Positions 1-7,794 of a stretch of 64,000 nt of DNA are shown piece by piece. The notes under the pieces are model-generated. The model did no database searches. It was not told where the DNA came from and saw only the letters and a program-made list of their open reading frames with translations. The DNA comes from Dehalococcoidia bacterium (lineage in GTDB: Bacteria; Chloroflexota; Dehalococcoidia; Lucifugimonadales; HRBIN23), in assembly GCA_025060295.1 (NCBI GenBank), contig JANXCH010000009.1:32429-96428 (forward strand). Reading direction: 5' to 3'. Positions within the stretch are counted from its first letter, which is position 1; each line of letters begins with the position of its first letter. The translations under genes and the position numbers were made by a program.

Positions 1-83
1 CCTATCCCGTGGATTTGGCTATCCTGGGGGGCTGGATGGTGGTGAGCGCTGTGCTGGCTGTCCGCTTGTTCCGTTTTACCTAA
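1..83 (+). CDS. C-terminal end of an ABC-2 type transporter permease (partial)
   Basis: Only the last 26 codons are in the window, in the frame ending with TAA at 81-83. They encode a hydrophobic helix with small residues (ILGGWMVVSAVLAV) and a basic tail RLFRFT. This is the usual ending of ABC-2 (DrrB/YhfP-like) export permeases, where the last membrane segment runs into a short Arg-rich end. The stop codon overlaps that of the convergent SIMPL gene. The family is inferred from a very short segment, so another polytopic membrane protein is possible. Confidence 0.5.
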   Translation, partial: YPVDLAILGGWMVVSAVLAVRLFRFT

Positions 84-889
84 GGCAGGGCGAACAGGGC
101 CTGCACCGTAACGGTTACCGTCAGTTCCCCGGGGCTGATAGGTGTGGGTGTCTCGGGGGCCGTCGCCGCCCGCATCGCCTCCAGCGGGGCGAGGGGCACA
201 CCGCCCCCCGCTTCACTCAAAGAGATCAGCTTACCCAAACTGATGCCGGCGGCCGAGGCCATCTGGCGGGCTTTGTCTAAAGCGTCTTTGACAGCCGCCT
301 CCCGTGCCTGGGCCAGGGCGCGCCGGTGCTCCCCATCCTCCACTCCGAAGGCGATGCCCTGCACCCGTACCAGGTTCCCCCCCGCTGCCACGGCATCGTC
401 TATCACCGTGCCGATGCGGTCCAGGGCGCGCACTTTCACGCTTACCAGGTTGCTCACCTGGTAGCCGATGAGCACCTGCTCCCCTTGCCGTTCGCCGCCG
501 GGGAGGACGCGCTCCCGGTAGGTGTAAAGAGGCTGAATGGTGAAGTAGCGGGTTTGGATATCCCGCTCGGCGATGCCGTTGGCCTTGAGGGCGTCCAGGA
601 TGCGCCTCAAGGCGCGGGCGGCTTCGTCGCGGGCGGCGCTCACGGTGTCGGCGCGGGCCTCTACTCCCAGGGAGAGGTGGGCCACAGTGGGGGTAAGGGT
701 AAGCCGTCCCTCGCCCGTTACCCAGAGGCCGGCGGGCTGGGAGGGCTGCACCACCAGGGAGGCACCGGTGGCCGGGAGTGCAGGTGGGGCACCCGGGGCA
801 GTGCTGGCAGGGGGACTGGCGGGACGGGTGCACCCGACTAAAACCCATACGGTAAGGGCCAAAGCGAAAGCCAAAGCGTATCGGCGCAT
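80..889 (-). CDS. SIMPL (DUF541) domain lipoprotein
   Basis: The 269-aa protein starts with a lipoprotein signal (hydrophobic segment ending VLVGC, lipobox Cys at residue 20) followed by a Pro/Ala-rich linker to about residue 50. The rest is a SIMPL/DUF541 domain: VTGEGRLTLTPTVAHLSLGV at its start, a central ARDEAARALRRILDALKANGI helix, IGYQVSNLVSVKVR strand region, and ALAQAREAAVKDALDKARQMA before the end. SIMPL proteins are envelope proteins of poorly defined role (BP26, YggE), some linked to oxidative stress. A GGAGGTGG ribosome site lies just before ATG 889. It lies downstream of the anti-sigma gene on the same strand and may be part of that regulon. Confidence 0.85.
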   Translation of the reverse strand: MRRYALAFALALTVWVLVGCTRPASPPASTAPGAPPALPATGASLVVQPSQPAGLWVTGEGRLTLTPTVAHLSLGVEARADTVSAARDEAARALRRILDALKANGIAERDIQTRYFTIQPLYTYRERVLPGGERQGEQVLIGYQVSNLVSVKVRALDRIGTVIDDAVAAGGNLVRVQGIAFGVEDGEHRRALAQAREAAVKDALDKARQMASAAGISLGKLISLSEAGGGVPLAPLEAMRAATAPETPTPISPGELTVTVTVQALFALP

Positions 890-958
890 GGGCCACCTCC
901 ACCAGGGGCTCCACAGGATACTACACTGCGCAGCAGTGAAAGGTTCCCAAGAGGGAAA

Positions 959-1546
959 CTAGGCCATCCGGCGCACCAGGCGTGCCAGGGCCAGCATCAG
1001 GAGCAAGACGCCAGTCACCACGCCTTCCACAAGGCCCCAGGCCAGAAGGGGACGGGGGGTCGGCTTGGGCAGAGCCTCGCCGATAGGTGTAGGAGAGGGG
1101 GACGGGGGTGGGACCGCCTCTTTGGGGATGTCGGGGGCAAGGATGAGCACGCTTTGACCGGGCTGAGTAGCCGAGGCAGCAGGGGGAGGCAGGGGAGTGC
1201 CCTGACGAGCCTGGAAGCCGAGGGAGAGATCCGTGGCCACCAGAACCATCAGGAGCAGACCCATAGCCACCGCGCTGGGAACGAGCAGGTGGGGGACGGC
1301 CAAGCGCGGGGCAGGATGCGGTGCAGGTGGGGCGATGCGAATGGGGGAGGACGGTTGCTCTTGGGGAAGGGTCTGGAGCCACTGACGCACCTGGCGCAAG
1401 TCCTCCACCATCCGACGGCACTCCGCACACACCTCCAGGTGCCTTTCTATGCGTAGACGCTCCCCTTTGCTCACCTGGTCGTCCAGGAAGCAGGAGAGCA
1501 TTTCTGGGCTGGGATGCGCCCCACGACGCCGTCCCCACAGCCACAT
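959..1546 (-). CDS. Anti-sigma factor with zinc-finger (zf-HC2) domain
   Basis: The N-terminal third carries the HxxxCxxC motif of zinc-containing anti-sigma factors (H36, C40, C43 from the ATG at 1546). One membrane helix follows at about residues 85-105, then a Pro-rich segment, and a second hydrophobic helix near the C-terminus. It lies directly downstream of an ECF sigma gene (gap about 20 nt), the standard arrangement, so it most likely binds that sigma factor at the membrane and releases it on a signal. A GTG at 1555 is an alternative start, but the GAGGGGG site fits ATG 1546 better. The signal is unknown. Confidence 0.85.
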   Translation of the reverse strand: MWLWGRRRGAHPSPEMLSCFLDDQVSKGERLRIERHLEVCAECRRMVEDLRQVRQWLQTLPQEQPSSPIRIAPPAPHPAPRLAVPHLLVPSAVAMGLLLMVLVATDLSLGFQARQGTPLPPPAASATQPGQSVLILAPDIPKEAVPPPSPSPTPIGEALPKPTPRPLLAWGLVEGVVTGVLLLMLALARLVRRMA

Positions 1547-1565
1547 ATAGGTCACACCCCCTCTG

Positions 1566-2147
1566 CTAAGGAGAACGGAGGGAGGTGGGGAGAAGTTCCT
1601 TTTTGCTCAGCAGGAAGGTGCGCATAGCCAGGCGGGCGCGGCTGAGGCGAGATTTGACGGTGCCGATGGGGACGCCCATCACCTGTGCCGCCTCCTCGTA
1701 GGAGAGGCCCTGCACATCCACCAGGAGGATGGCGAGGCGCTGGTCAGGGGGGAGGGCCTTCAGACCCTGGGCGATGGCCTCCCGCAGTTCCCGGCGCAAG
1801 GCGTAGTCTTCGGGGGCCTCATCGTTACTGGGGAACGGTGTGGTGGGGTCCTCCTCGGCCATGCCCTCCAGGGAGAGGGTCTTCCGCCGATAACCGGAGC
1901 GTAGGTGGTCGCGGCAGGCATTGACAGCAATGCGCAACAGCCAGGCGCGAAAGTTCCCCTCGTGGAAGGAGTGAATGTTCTGATAGGCAGAGAGGAAGGT
2001 CTCCTGGGTGGCGTCTTCGGCGGCGGCCCGGTCGCCCAGCATGCGGTAGGCCAGGGTGAACACCTGCCCCTGGTAGCGGACCACTAGGCGGTTGAAGGCC
2101 TCGGAATCCCCTTGCTTGCTCTGGGCGATGAGCAGGGCGTCGTCCAC
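1566..2147 (-). CDS. ECF-type RNA polymerase sigma factor (RpoE-like)
   Basis: This 193-aa protein has the two ECF domains. Sigma region 2 is at about residues 20-85 (YRMLGDRAAAEDATQETFL) and region 4 at about 130-180 (LPPDQRLAILLVDVQGLSYEEAA, then the recognition helix region GTVKSRLSRAR). A GTG start at 2147 is preceded by a weak GGAG. It directs polymerase to a small regulon and is presumably held by the anti-sigma factor encoded just downstream. The short gap to the divergent hydrolase gene contains AT-rich, promoter-like sequence on both strands, so the hydrolase may share control. Confidence 0.92.
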   Translation of the reverse strand: MDDALLIAQSKQGDSEAFNRLVVRYQGQVFTLAYRMLGDRAAAEDATQETFLSAYQNIHSFHEGNFRAWLLRIAVNACRDHLRSGYRRKTLSLEGMAEEDPTTPFPSNDEAPEDYALRRELREAIAQGLKALPPDQRLAILLVDVQGLSYEEAAQVMGVPIGTVKSRLSRARLAMRTFLLSKKELLPTSLRSP

Positions 2148-2213
2148 ACTCCACCCCTAACCTTATATCATACCCCCGATGAAGGCTCTGATAGTATAAG
2201 GACAGGAGGCGCA

Positions 2214-3323
2214 GTGCGGCGTTGGCTGGTGCTGGGGGTGGTGCTCCTTGTCGTCATAGGTGTCGGGTGGAGCCCGCCGGGGCGCACCTCCCTGAAGACC
2301 GCTCTGTTCGTAACCCAAATCCTGCCTCAACTGCCGGTGCAGCCCCAGAAGTGGTTCGCCCCCGAGCCCCGGGTGCGGGAGGTGCGCTTTCCCACCCCCC
2401 GTGGGGAGGCGATTGCAGACCTGTATGAGCCGTCCCGCTCTGGCCGGAGGGGAGCGGTCGTCCTTTTTTTGGGGGTCAACCCGGCGGGACGGGACGATCC
2501 GCGGGTGGTGAACCTGGGGAAAGCCCTGGCCCGTGCAGGCATTGTAACCCTTATCCCCTGGTCCGAGCCGATGACCCAGAACCGCATTGATCCTGCGGAG
2601 GTGGAGATGCTGGTGGGGGCGTATCAGTATTTGGTGGGGTTGCCCGGTGTGGACGCCCGGCGGGTGGGGATGGGGGGGTTTTGCGTGGGGGCGTCGTTTG
2701 CCTTGATGGCCGCTGCCGACCCCCGCATCCGCGACCAGGTGGCCTTTGTAAACGCCCTGAGCGTGTACTTTGATGCCCGCGACCTGGTGGTGCAAATCGC
2801 CTCCCGCACCCGTTTCTGGAATGGCCTGCAGGAGCCTTGGGAGCCGGACCCCCTCACACGGGAGGTGTTCGAGGGGCACTTGGTGGCCTCCCTGCCCCCA
2901 GAGGAGGGGGAGTTGGTGCAACGCGCCCTGGCTGGCGATGCCACGGCGCGGGAAAGCCTTTCCCCCGAGGGGCGGGCCGTCCTGGGCCTGCTGGAAGGCG
3001 CCACACTGGAGGAGGCCCGCGTGCTGCTGTCCCACCTGCCGGCGGAGGGCCAGGAGTTTCTGCGGCGCATCTCCCCTTCCCAGTATCTGGACGGGCTGCG
3101 GGCGCCCGTGCTCATTATGCAGGACCGAGAGGATGCCCTGGTCCCGGCGTCAGAGGCGCGCCGCCTGGCCCAAGCCTTGCGGGGGAAGGTGCCCGTGCGC
3201 TATACCGAGTTCACCCTGTTTCGCCATGTGGACCCGGCACGCCCTGTCAGCCCCTTCGTTTTTGTGAGGGAGGTGGGGAAACTGTTCCGCCACCTCTACG
3301 CCATTATGAGCCTGGCGGGGTAG
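2214..3323 (+). CDS. Membrane-anchored alpha/beta hydrolase, dienelactone hydrolase-like
   Basis: A 369-aa protein beginning with one membrane helix (residues about 5-22), then an alpha/beta-hydrolase fold. The nucleophile elbow reads GGFCVGAS, so the predicted nucleophile is Cys as in dienelactone hydrolases; the acid is likely in IMQDREDALVPA and the His in FRHVDP near the C-terminus. GTG 2214 is chosen because an AGGAGG site ends 5 nt before it; the frame stays open upstream but would overlap the sigma gene. It diverges from the ECF sigma operon. Substrate unknown. Its 3' end overlaps the convergent aldo-keto reductase by 20 nt. Confidence 0.75.
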   Translation: MRRWLVLGVVLLVVIGVGWSPPGRTSLKTALFVTQILPQLPVQPQKWFAPEPRVREVRFPTPRGEAIADLYEPSRSGRRGAVVLFLGVNPAGRDDPRVVNLGKALARAGIVTLIPWSEPMTQNRIDPAEVEMLVGAYQYLVGLPGVDARRVGMGGFCVGASFALMAAADPRIRDQVAFVNALSVYFDARDLVVQIASRTRFWNGLQEPWEPDPLTREVFEGHLVASLPPEEGELVQRALAGDATARESLSPEGRAVLGLLEGATLEEARVLLSHLPAEGQEFLRRISPSQYLDGLRAPVLIMQDREDALVPASEARRLAQALRGKVPVRYTEFTLFRHVDPARPVSPFVFVREVGKLFRHLYAIMSLAG

Positions 3324-4272
3324 GCGATTCCCCCTCCCAGTCCTGCAGGACACGGCTGATGTAGGTTTTCTCCTCCTCGGTGAGGGGGGGTAAGGCGGAG
3401 GCTGCCATGTTCTCCCGCACCTGCTCGGGCGTCTTGGCCCCCGGGATGACCACCGAGATGGCAGGATTGTCCAGGACGAAGCGGATGGCCAGGTGGGCTA
3501 GGCTCCTCTGGGGAGAGGTGAGGGGGCGCAACGCCTCCGCCGCCCGCACCAGGCGGCGTATGTAGGCCCGTGGCCACAGGTGACGGATGTCCCCCGGGGG
3601 GAAGGTGGCATCCTCGGTGTATTTACCTGTCAGGAAGCCGTTGTGGAGGGGCTCCCGGGCGATGATGCCCACGCCCTGCTGGTGGGCCAAAGGGAAGAGG
3701 TCTACTGCCATCTCCTGGCGCAGGAGGTTGTAGACGGCTTGCAGAGCGGCGGGACGACCCGTCCGCAGGGCAGCCATCCCCTCCTGGGGGGCGTGGATGG
3801 AGACGCCGTAAAAACGTATTTTGCCCTCTTTCTGCAGGTCCTCCAAGACGGCGAAGAAACCGGGGTGAAAAAGGAAGGGGAGGGGGGGGTTGTGGAGTTG
3901 GTAGAGATCTATCACGTCGCGGCGGAGGCGGCGCAAGCTCTGCTCGCAGGCGAAGCGGATGTAGCGGGGGGAGAAGTCCATAACTACGCCGTGGGGGCGG
4001 TAGAAGTTGCCCCCCACCTTGGTCGCCACCACCACATCGGGGCGATTGCCCACTACCTCTCCCACCAGTTCCTCGCTGTGGCCGTGGCCGTAGACATCGG
4101 CGGTGTCGAAGAAGGTGCACCCCAAGTCCAGGGCCTCCTGGAGGGCGCGTCGGGAGACGGCGTCATCGGTGGGGCCGTAGCTGTTGCCGTAGAGGTTGCC
4201 GCCGATGGCCCAGGCTCCGAAGCCCACCTCCGACACCAAAAGGCCTGTGGTGCCTAGCGGGCGTGTGCGCAT
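3304..4272 (-). CDS. Aldo/keto reductase family protein
   Basis: A TIM-barrel NAD(P)H-dependent reductase of about 322 aa. Typical features are the start RTRPLGTTGLLVSEVGFGAW, the catalytic Asp/Tyr motif FFDTADVYGHGHSEEL, a Lys in VVATKVGGNF, the SIHAPQ segment, and the C-terminal cofactor-binding stretch VVIPGAKTPEQVRENMAA. Such enzymes reduce aldehydes or ketones; the closest style is the voltage-gated potassium channel beta/YghZ-like group, but the substrate cannot be told. In-frame ATG/GTG codons at 4284 and 4287 are alternative starts. Confidence 0.9.
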   Translation of the reverse strand: MRTRPLGTTGLLVSEVGFGAWAIGGNLYGNSYGPTDDAVSRRALQEALDLGCTFFDTADVYGHGHSEELVGEVVGNRPDVVVATKVGGNFYRPHGVVMDFSPRYIRFACEQSLRRLRRDVIDLYQLHNPPLPFLFHPGFFAVLEDLQKEGKIRFYGVSIHAPQEGMAALRTGRPAALQAVYNLLRQEMAVDLFPLAHQQGVGIIAREPLHNGFLTGKYTEDATFPPGDIRHLWPRAYIRRLVRAAEALRPLTSPQRSLAHLAIRFVLDNPAISVVIPGAKTPEQVRENMAASALPPLTEEEKTYISRVLQDWEGESPTPPGS

Positions 4273-4347
4273 ACGCAACCTCATCACCCGTGCTGTGGGG
4301 AGGGGGCGTATGGTATCTTACCCCTAGGGCTTAGGGGGAGGGAGCCG

Positions 4348-4806
4348 ATGAACTTCTGGATGATCACCCTCACTCCCCAAGAGTATGAGGACTTGCGGGG
4401 GCGGAAGTTCGCCAGCCTTTACCTGCACCCCCGGCACAAGCGCAAGGCCGATCGCATGGCCGTGGGGGATCGGGTGTTGCTCTTTGTGAAGAAAAAGCAG
4501 GTGTTCGCGGGCACCGCCACCGTGGCCGGGCCTGCCCAAGCCGAGGGGAGCCCCCCCCAGCGCTTGGTGGTTCCCTTGCAGCCAGTTTTGGTGCCGGAGG
4601 AGGTCCCAGCGGTGGATGCCCGCCTGCTGGCCCCCAGCCTGGAATACGTGAAGCGGTGGCGTCCCGAGGATTGGCCCTTGGCTTTTGTGGAGCAGATGCA
4701 CTTGCTCTCCCGGCGGGATTTTGAGGTGGTGGAAACGGAGCTGCGTCGGGCCACACGGGGGCGGAGGGTACCCCCCTCTCCCCATCACGCCCCTTCGGGC
4801 ACATAG
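4348..4806 (+). CDS. EVE domain protein (PUA-like)
   Basis: A 152-aa protein starting MNFWMITLTPQEYEDLRG. The layout of a PUA-fold EVE domain is visible: an aromatic-rich first strand, KRKADRMAVGDRVLLFVKKKQVFAGTATV in the centre and a Trp-rich segment YVKRWRPEDWPLAFVEQ. EVE domains bind modified bases in DNA or RNA (for example 5-methylcytosine). A GGAGGGA ribosome site precedes the ATG. It stands alone between two genes on the opposite strand, with no restriction-modification partner in view. Its end overlaps the convergent dehydrogenase by 22 nt. Confidence 0.7.
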   Translation: MNFWMITLTPQEYEDLRGRKFASLYLHPRHKRKADRMAVGDRVLLFVKKKQVFAGTATVAGPAQAEGSPPQRLVVPLQPVLVPEEVPAVDARLLAPSLEYVKRWRPEDWPLAFVEQMHLLSRRDFEVVETELRRATRGRRVPPSPHHAPSGT

Positions 4807-5831
4807 ACCAGTTTGCCGATAACCTGGTCTTTTTCCATCATCTCCTGACCGCGGGGCACCTCCCGCAGGGGGAGGATGTGGTGGATGACGGGGCGGATTT
4901 TGCCCGCCTCTACCCACCGCAGGGCTTGCAGCAGTTCGGCCTTATTCCCCATATGGGAGCCGAGGAAGTTCAGTTGCTTGTTCCATAGGAAGCGCAGGTC
5001 GGTGGTGGCTTCAAAGCCCGAGGTGGCCCCACAGGTTACCAGGGTGCCTCCCCACCGCAGGGCGCGGACGCTGGTGGGAAAAGTGGCCTGTCCCACATGC
5101 TCAAAGACGATGTCCACACCCCGACGGTTGGTGATGCGTCGCACCTCCTCGTAGACATCCTGTTTGGCGCGATTGATGACGAACTCGGCACCCAGGTCGG
5201 CCACTTTGCGGGCCTTCTCTTCACTGCTCACCACGGCGATGGGGCGTGCCCCGAATAGGCGACAGATTTGGATGGCCATGACCCCCAACCCGCCCGCCCC
5301 TCCCCATATAAGGACGAAGTCGCCCGGCTGCACCCGTGCCCGGCTCACCAGCATGCGCCAGGCGGTCATGAGCACCAGAGGCAGGGAGGCGGCTTCAGCG
5401 AAAGAGAGGGCTTTCGGTTTGGGGATGATGTTGACGGCGGGCAGTTTGGCATACTGGGCGTGGCCCCCGTCGTTGGGGCCGGTCTGGAAGCCCCAGATCT
5501 TGAAATCCCGACAGAAGAACTCCTGCCCGCCTGTGCACATCTCGCAGGTGCGGCACGCCAGGGAGGGGTGCACCAGCACCTCGTCGCCCACTTTGATGCC
5601 TGTCACGGCGCTCCCCACCTCCACCACCACCCCCGCCGCATCGGAGCCCGAGACATGGGGCAGGATGATCTGCATCCCTGGCAAGCCACGGCGCGCCCAA
5701 ATGTCGGTGTAGTTGGCGGCTGCCGCTTTCACGTGTATGACCACTTCGTTGGGCCCAGGTTTGGGGTCGGGGATGTCCTTATACTGCAGAACTTCGGGGC
5801 CCCCGTGCCGTTCAAAGACAACTGCCTTCAT
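4785..5831 (-). CDS. Zinc-binding alcohol dehydrogenase / quinone reductase family protein
   Basis: A medium-chain dehydrogenase of 348 aa. The N-terminal GroES-like domain (1-150) has the PGPNEVVIHVKAAAANYTDIW segment and a four-Cys structural zinc site CRTCEMCTGGQEFFC at about 98-112. The Rossmann domain carries WGGAGGLGVMAIQICRLFG, close to the GGAGGVG of NADPH-binding quinone oxidoreductases. Catalytic zinc ligands are less clear (GSD, HPSL). It likely oxidises or reduces an alcohol, aldehyde or enone with NAD(P)H. An AAAGGGGG site precedes the ATG. Confidence 0.9.
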   Translation of the reverse strand: MKAVVFERHGGPEVLQYKDIPDPKPGPNEVVIHVKAAAANYTDIWARRGLPGMQIILPHVSGSDAAGVVVEVGSAVTGIKVGDEVLVHPSLACRTCEMCTGGQEFFCRDFKIWGFQTGPNDGGHAQYAKLPAVNIIPKPKALSFAEAASLPLVLMTAWRMLVSRARVQPGDFVLIWGGAGGLGVMAIQICRLFGARPIAVVSSEEKARKVADLGAEFVINRAKQDVYEEVRRITNRRGVDIVFEHVGQATFPTSVRALRWGGTLVTCGATSGFEATTDLRFLWNKQLNFLGSHMGNKAELLQALRWVEAGKIRPVIHHILPLREVPRGQEMMEKDQVIGKLVYVPEGA

Positions 5832-5929
5832 CTGTCCCCCTTTGGGCTTGGGTGGGCGTAGCGTTTTTTATGATACGGGACTCGCCAGGTGTGGGCAACA
5901 CTGCGTCGCTATCATGGGGGCGAGGGTGT

Positions 5930-6646
5930 ATGCGGTTGCCTCCCCTTGTGCAGGCCATTTTCCTGGAGCGCCTGAACCGTTTTGCGGGACGGGTGCTGGT
6001 AGACGGCTCCCCTGCTTTGGTGCATATAGCCAACTCGGGGCGGATGTGGGAACTCCTACAGCGGGGGCGGGTGTGCTGGGTAACGCCCCGTGTAGGGGCA
6101 GTGCGCAAGACAGTGTATGACCTGGTGCTGGTGGATGTGGGGCATACTTTGGCATCGGCGGATGCGCGCTTGCCCTCCGCCCTGCTGGCAGAGGCGATTG
6201 GGGAAAGGCGTGTGCCCGCGTTCCAGGGGTGGCGCCTGCGGGGGCGGGAGGTGCCCTTCGGCCATAGCCGATTGGACCTGCTCCTGGAACGGGACGGACG
6301 CCTGTGCTGGGTGGAGGCCAAGTCGGTCACGCTGGTGGAGGAGGGTGTGGGCCTGTTCCCCGATGCGCCCACCAGCCGCGGCCAACGCCATATGGCCAGC
6401 CTGGTAGAGGCGGTGGGCCAGGGGCATCGGGCGTGTGTGGTGTTTGTTGTCCAACGGGAGGATGCCCACGCCTTCGCCCCCAACGACCCCGCAGACCCGG
6501 CTTTTGGGGAGGCGTTGCGCTCCGCCTTAGCCCAGGGGGTGGAGGCCTACGCTTATCGGTGTCGTGTCGGGTTGGACGAGGTGCGTTTGGATACACCCCT
6601 GCCGGTGTGGACACGCTATCCCGCAGAGGGGCACCGTGGGCACTGA
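5930..6646 (+). CDS. sfsA: Sugar fermentation stimulation protein SfsA
   Basis: From ATG 5930 the product is 238 aa, the usual SfsA length. Diagnostic segments are FLERLNRFAGRVLV, HIANSGRM (GxM of the OB-like part), PFGHSRLDLLL, EAKSVTL (a PD-(D/E)xK-like nuclease motif, where EAK holds the catalytic residues) and FPDAPTSRGQRHMASL. SfsA proteins bind nucleic acids and probably act as nucleases; the sugar phenotype is from E. coli. The frame is open upstream to 5852, but the conserved protein begins at 5930. The next gene starts inside its last codons, suggesting coupling. Confidence 0.9.
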   Translation: MRLPPLVQAIFLERLNRFAGRVLVDGSPALVHIANSGRMWELLQRGRVCWVTPRVGAVRKTVYDLVLVDVGHTLASADARLPSALLAEAIGERRVPAFQGWRLRGREVPFGHSRLDLLLERDGRLCWVEAKSVTLVEEGVGLFPDAPTSRGQRHMASLVEAVGQGHRACVVFVVQREDAHAFAPNDPADPAFGEALRSALAQGVEAYAYRCRVGLDEVRLDTPLPVWTRYPAEGHRGH

Positions 6647-7355
6647 TACGCTGCGCCGGCTAGTAGAGGAGGTTTACCAGCGCCTCTACCGTGCCTATGG
6701 CCCCCAAGGGTGGTGGCCAGGGGACGGGGCCTTGGAGGTGTGCATCGGGGCCATTCTGACCCAGGCTGCAGCGTGGAGGAATGTAGAGCGTGCCTTGGGC
6801 AACCTGAAACGGGTGGGGGCGTTGTCACCGGCGGCCCTGCGGGCCCTCCCTTTGGAGGAGTTGGCTCGGTTGGTGCGCCCCTCGGGGTATTTCACGGTGA
6901 AGGCCCGCAAGGTGAAGGCCTTCGTGGAGCACCTGGCCCGCTACAACGACGACCTGGAGGCTTTCTTCGCCCAGGATACTCAAGCCCTACGGGCGGAACT
7001 GCTGGGGATCTACGGCATCGGGGAGGAGACGGCCGACGACATCCTGCTGTATGCGGCGGGGAAGCCCGTGTTCGTGGTGGACGCCTATACCATCCGCATC
7101 TTCCAGCGCTTGGGGGTGGTGGGGGAGCGAGCGCGCTACGGGGAGGTACAACGCCTGTTTATGGAGCATATGCCTGCCGATGTGGTTACCTTCCAGGAGT
7201 ACCATGCCCTTCTGGTGCGCTTGGGCAAGGAGGTATGCCGGAAGCGTGCCCCCCGCTGTGGGGTGTGCCCCCTGCTGGATCTGTGCCCCACGGGGCGTCG
7301 TTCCCTGGCGTCGGTTACTCCTGTATCTCTTCAATCGGGTCGCCCACCTGGATGA
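6636..7355 (+). CDS. HhH-GPD base excision DNA glycosylase with 4Fe-4S cluster
   Basis: A 239-aa protein from GTG 6636, 7 nt after an AGAGGGG site. It has the helix-hairpin-helix LLGIYGIGEETADDILLYA, the catalytic Asp in FVVDAYTIRIF, and a C-terminal C-X6-C-X2-C-X5-C 4Fe-4S cluster. In endonuclease III the HhH holds a lyase Lys; here that place is Glu (GIGEET), which favours a monofunctional glycosylase such as the MagIII (3-methyladenine) group. It overlaps sfsA by 11 nt. The convergent MOSC gene overlaps its last 41 nt. Confidence 0.88.
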   Translation: MGTDTLRRLVEEVYQRLYRAYGPQGWWPGDGALEVCIGAILTQAAAWRNVERALGNLKRVGALSPAALRALPLEELARLVRPSGYFTVKARKVKAFVEHLARYNDDLEAFFAQDTQALRAELLGIYGIGEETADDILLYAAGKPVFVVDAYTIRIFQRLGVVGERARYGEVQRLFMEHMPADVVTFQEYHALLVRLGKEVCRKRAPRCGVCPLLDLCPTGRRSLASVTPVSLQSGRPPG

Positions 7356-7785
7356 TGCCGGTGGTCAGGATGTCGGCACGCAGGCCGGCCTTGTGCACCA
7401 GCGGCTCCAGGATGGGTTTGCCGGTGAGGCCCTCCAGATATGCGCAGGGCTCGCACAGGCGCATGCCGACGCACACGACGGGGCCGATGCGGAAGCGCTT
7501 GCCCACCAGGGGGGCCAAGGCTATGCCCCGAGTGGTGATGTTGCGGCGGTGTTCGGTGGGCAAGAGGCGAATGCCCCGCTCCTGCCACAGGGCGTCCAGC
7601 ACCTCGGCCTCTATAAGGGTGAGTTGGCGGCCGGTGCCGGGGGTGGAGGAGTAATACCCCTTGCCCAGGGCATAGCGGTCGCCCTCCAGCCCCAGGCCGG
7701 CGATGGCGCGGACGCGCTCAACCGGCAGCATGGGCTGGCCCGGCCCCGTGGCGATGCAGATGGTCTCAACTCGTCCCGATGGCAT
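7315..7785 (-). CDS. MOSC domain protein
   Basis: A 156-aa single-domain MOSC protein: GLGLEGDRYALGKGYYS, QLTLIEAEVLDAL, the HRRNITTRGIAL segment, and CVGMRLCEPCAYLEGLTG with the conserved Cys expected to bind sulfur carried to or from molybdenum cofactor. MOSC proteins act in sulfur transfer for molybdenum enzymes or in detoxification (YiiM, YuaD). Molybdate transport genes elsewhere in the window fit a molybdenum-using organism. The ribosome site is weak. Confidence 0.85.
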   Translation of the reverse strand: MPSGRVETICIATGPGQPMLPVERVRAIAGLGLEGDRYALGKGYYSSTPGTGRQLTLIEAEVLDALWQERGIRLLPTEHRRNITTRGIALAPLVGKRFRIGPVVCVGMRLCEPCAYLEGLTGKPILEPLVHKAGLRADILTTGIIQVGDPIEEIQE

Positions 7786-7794
7786 AACCCGACC

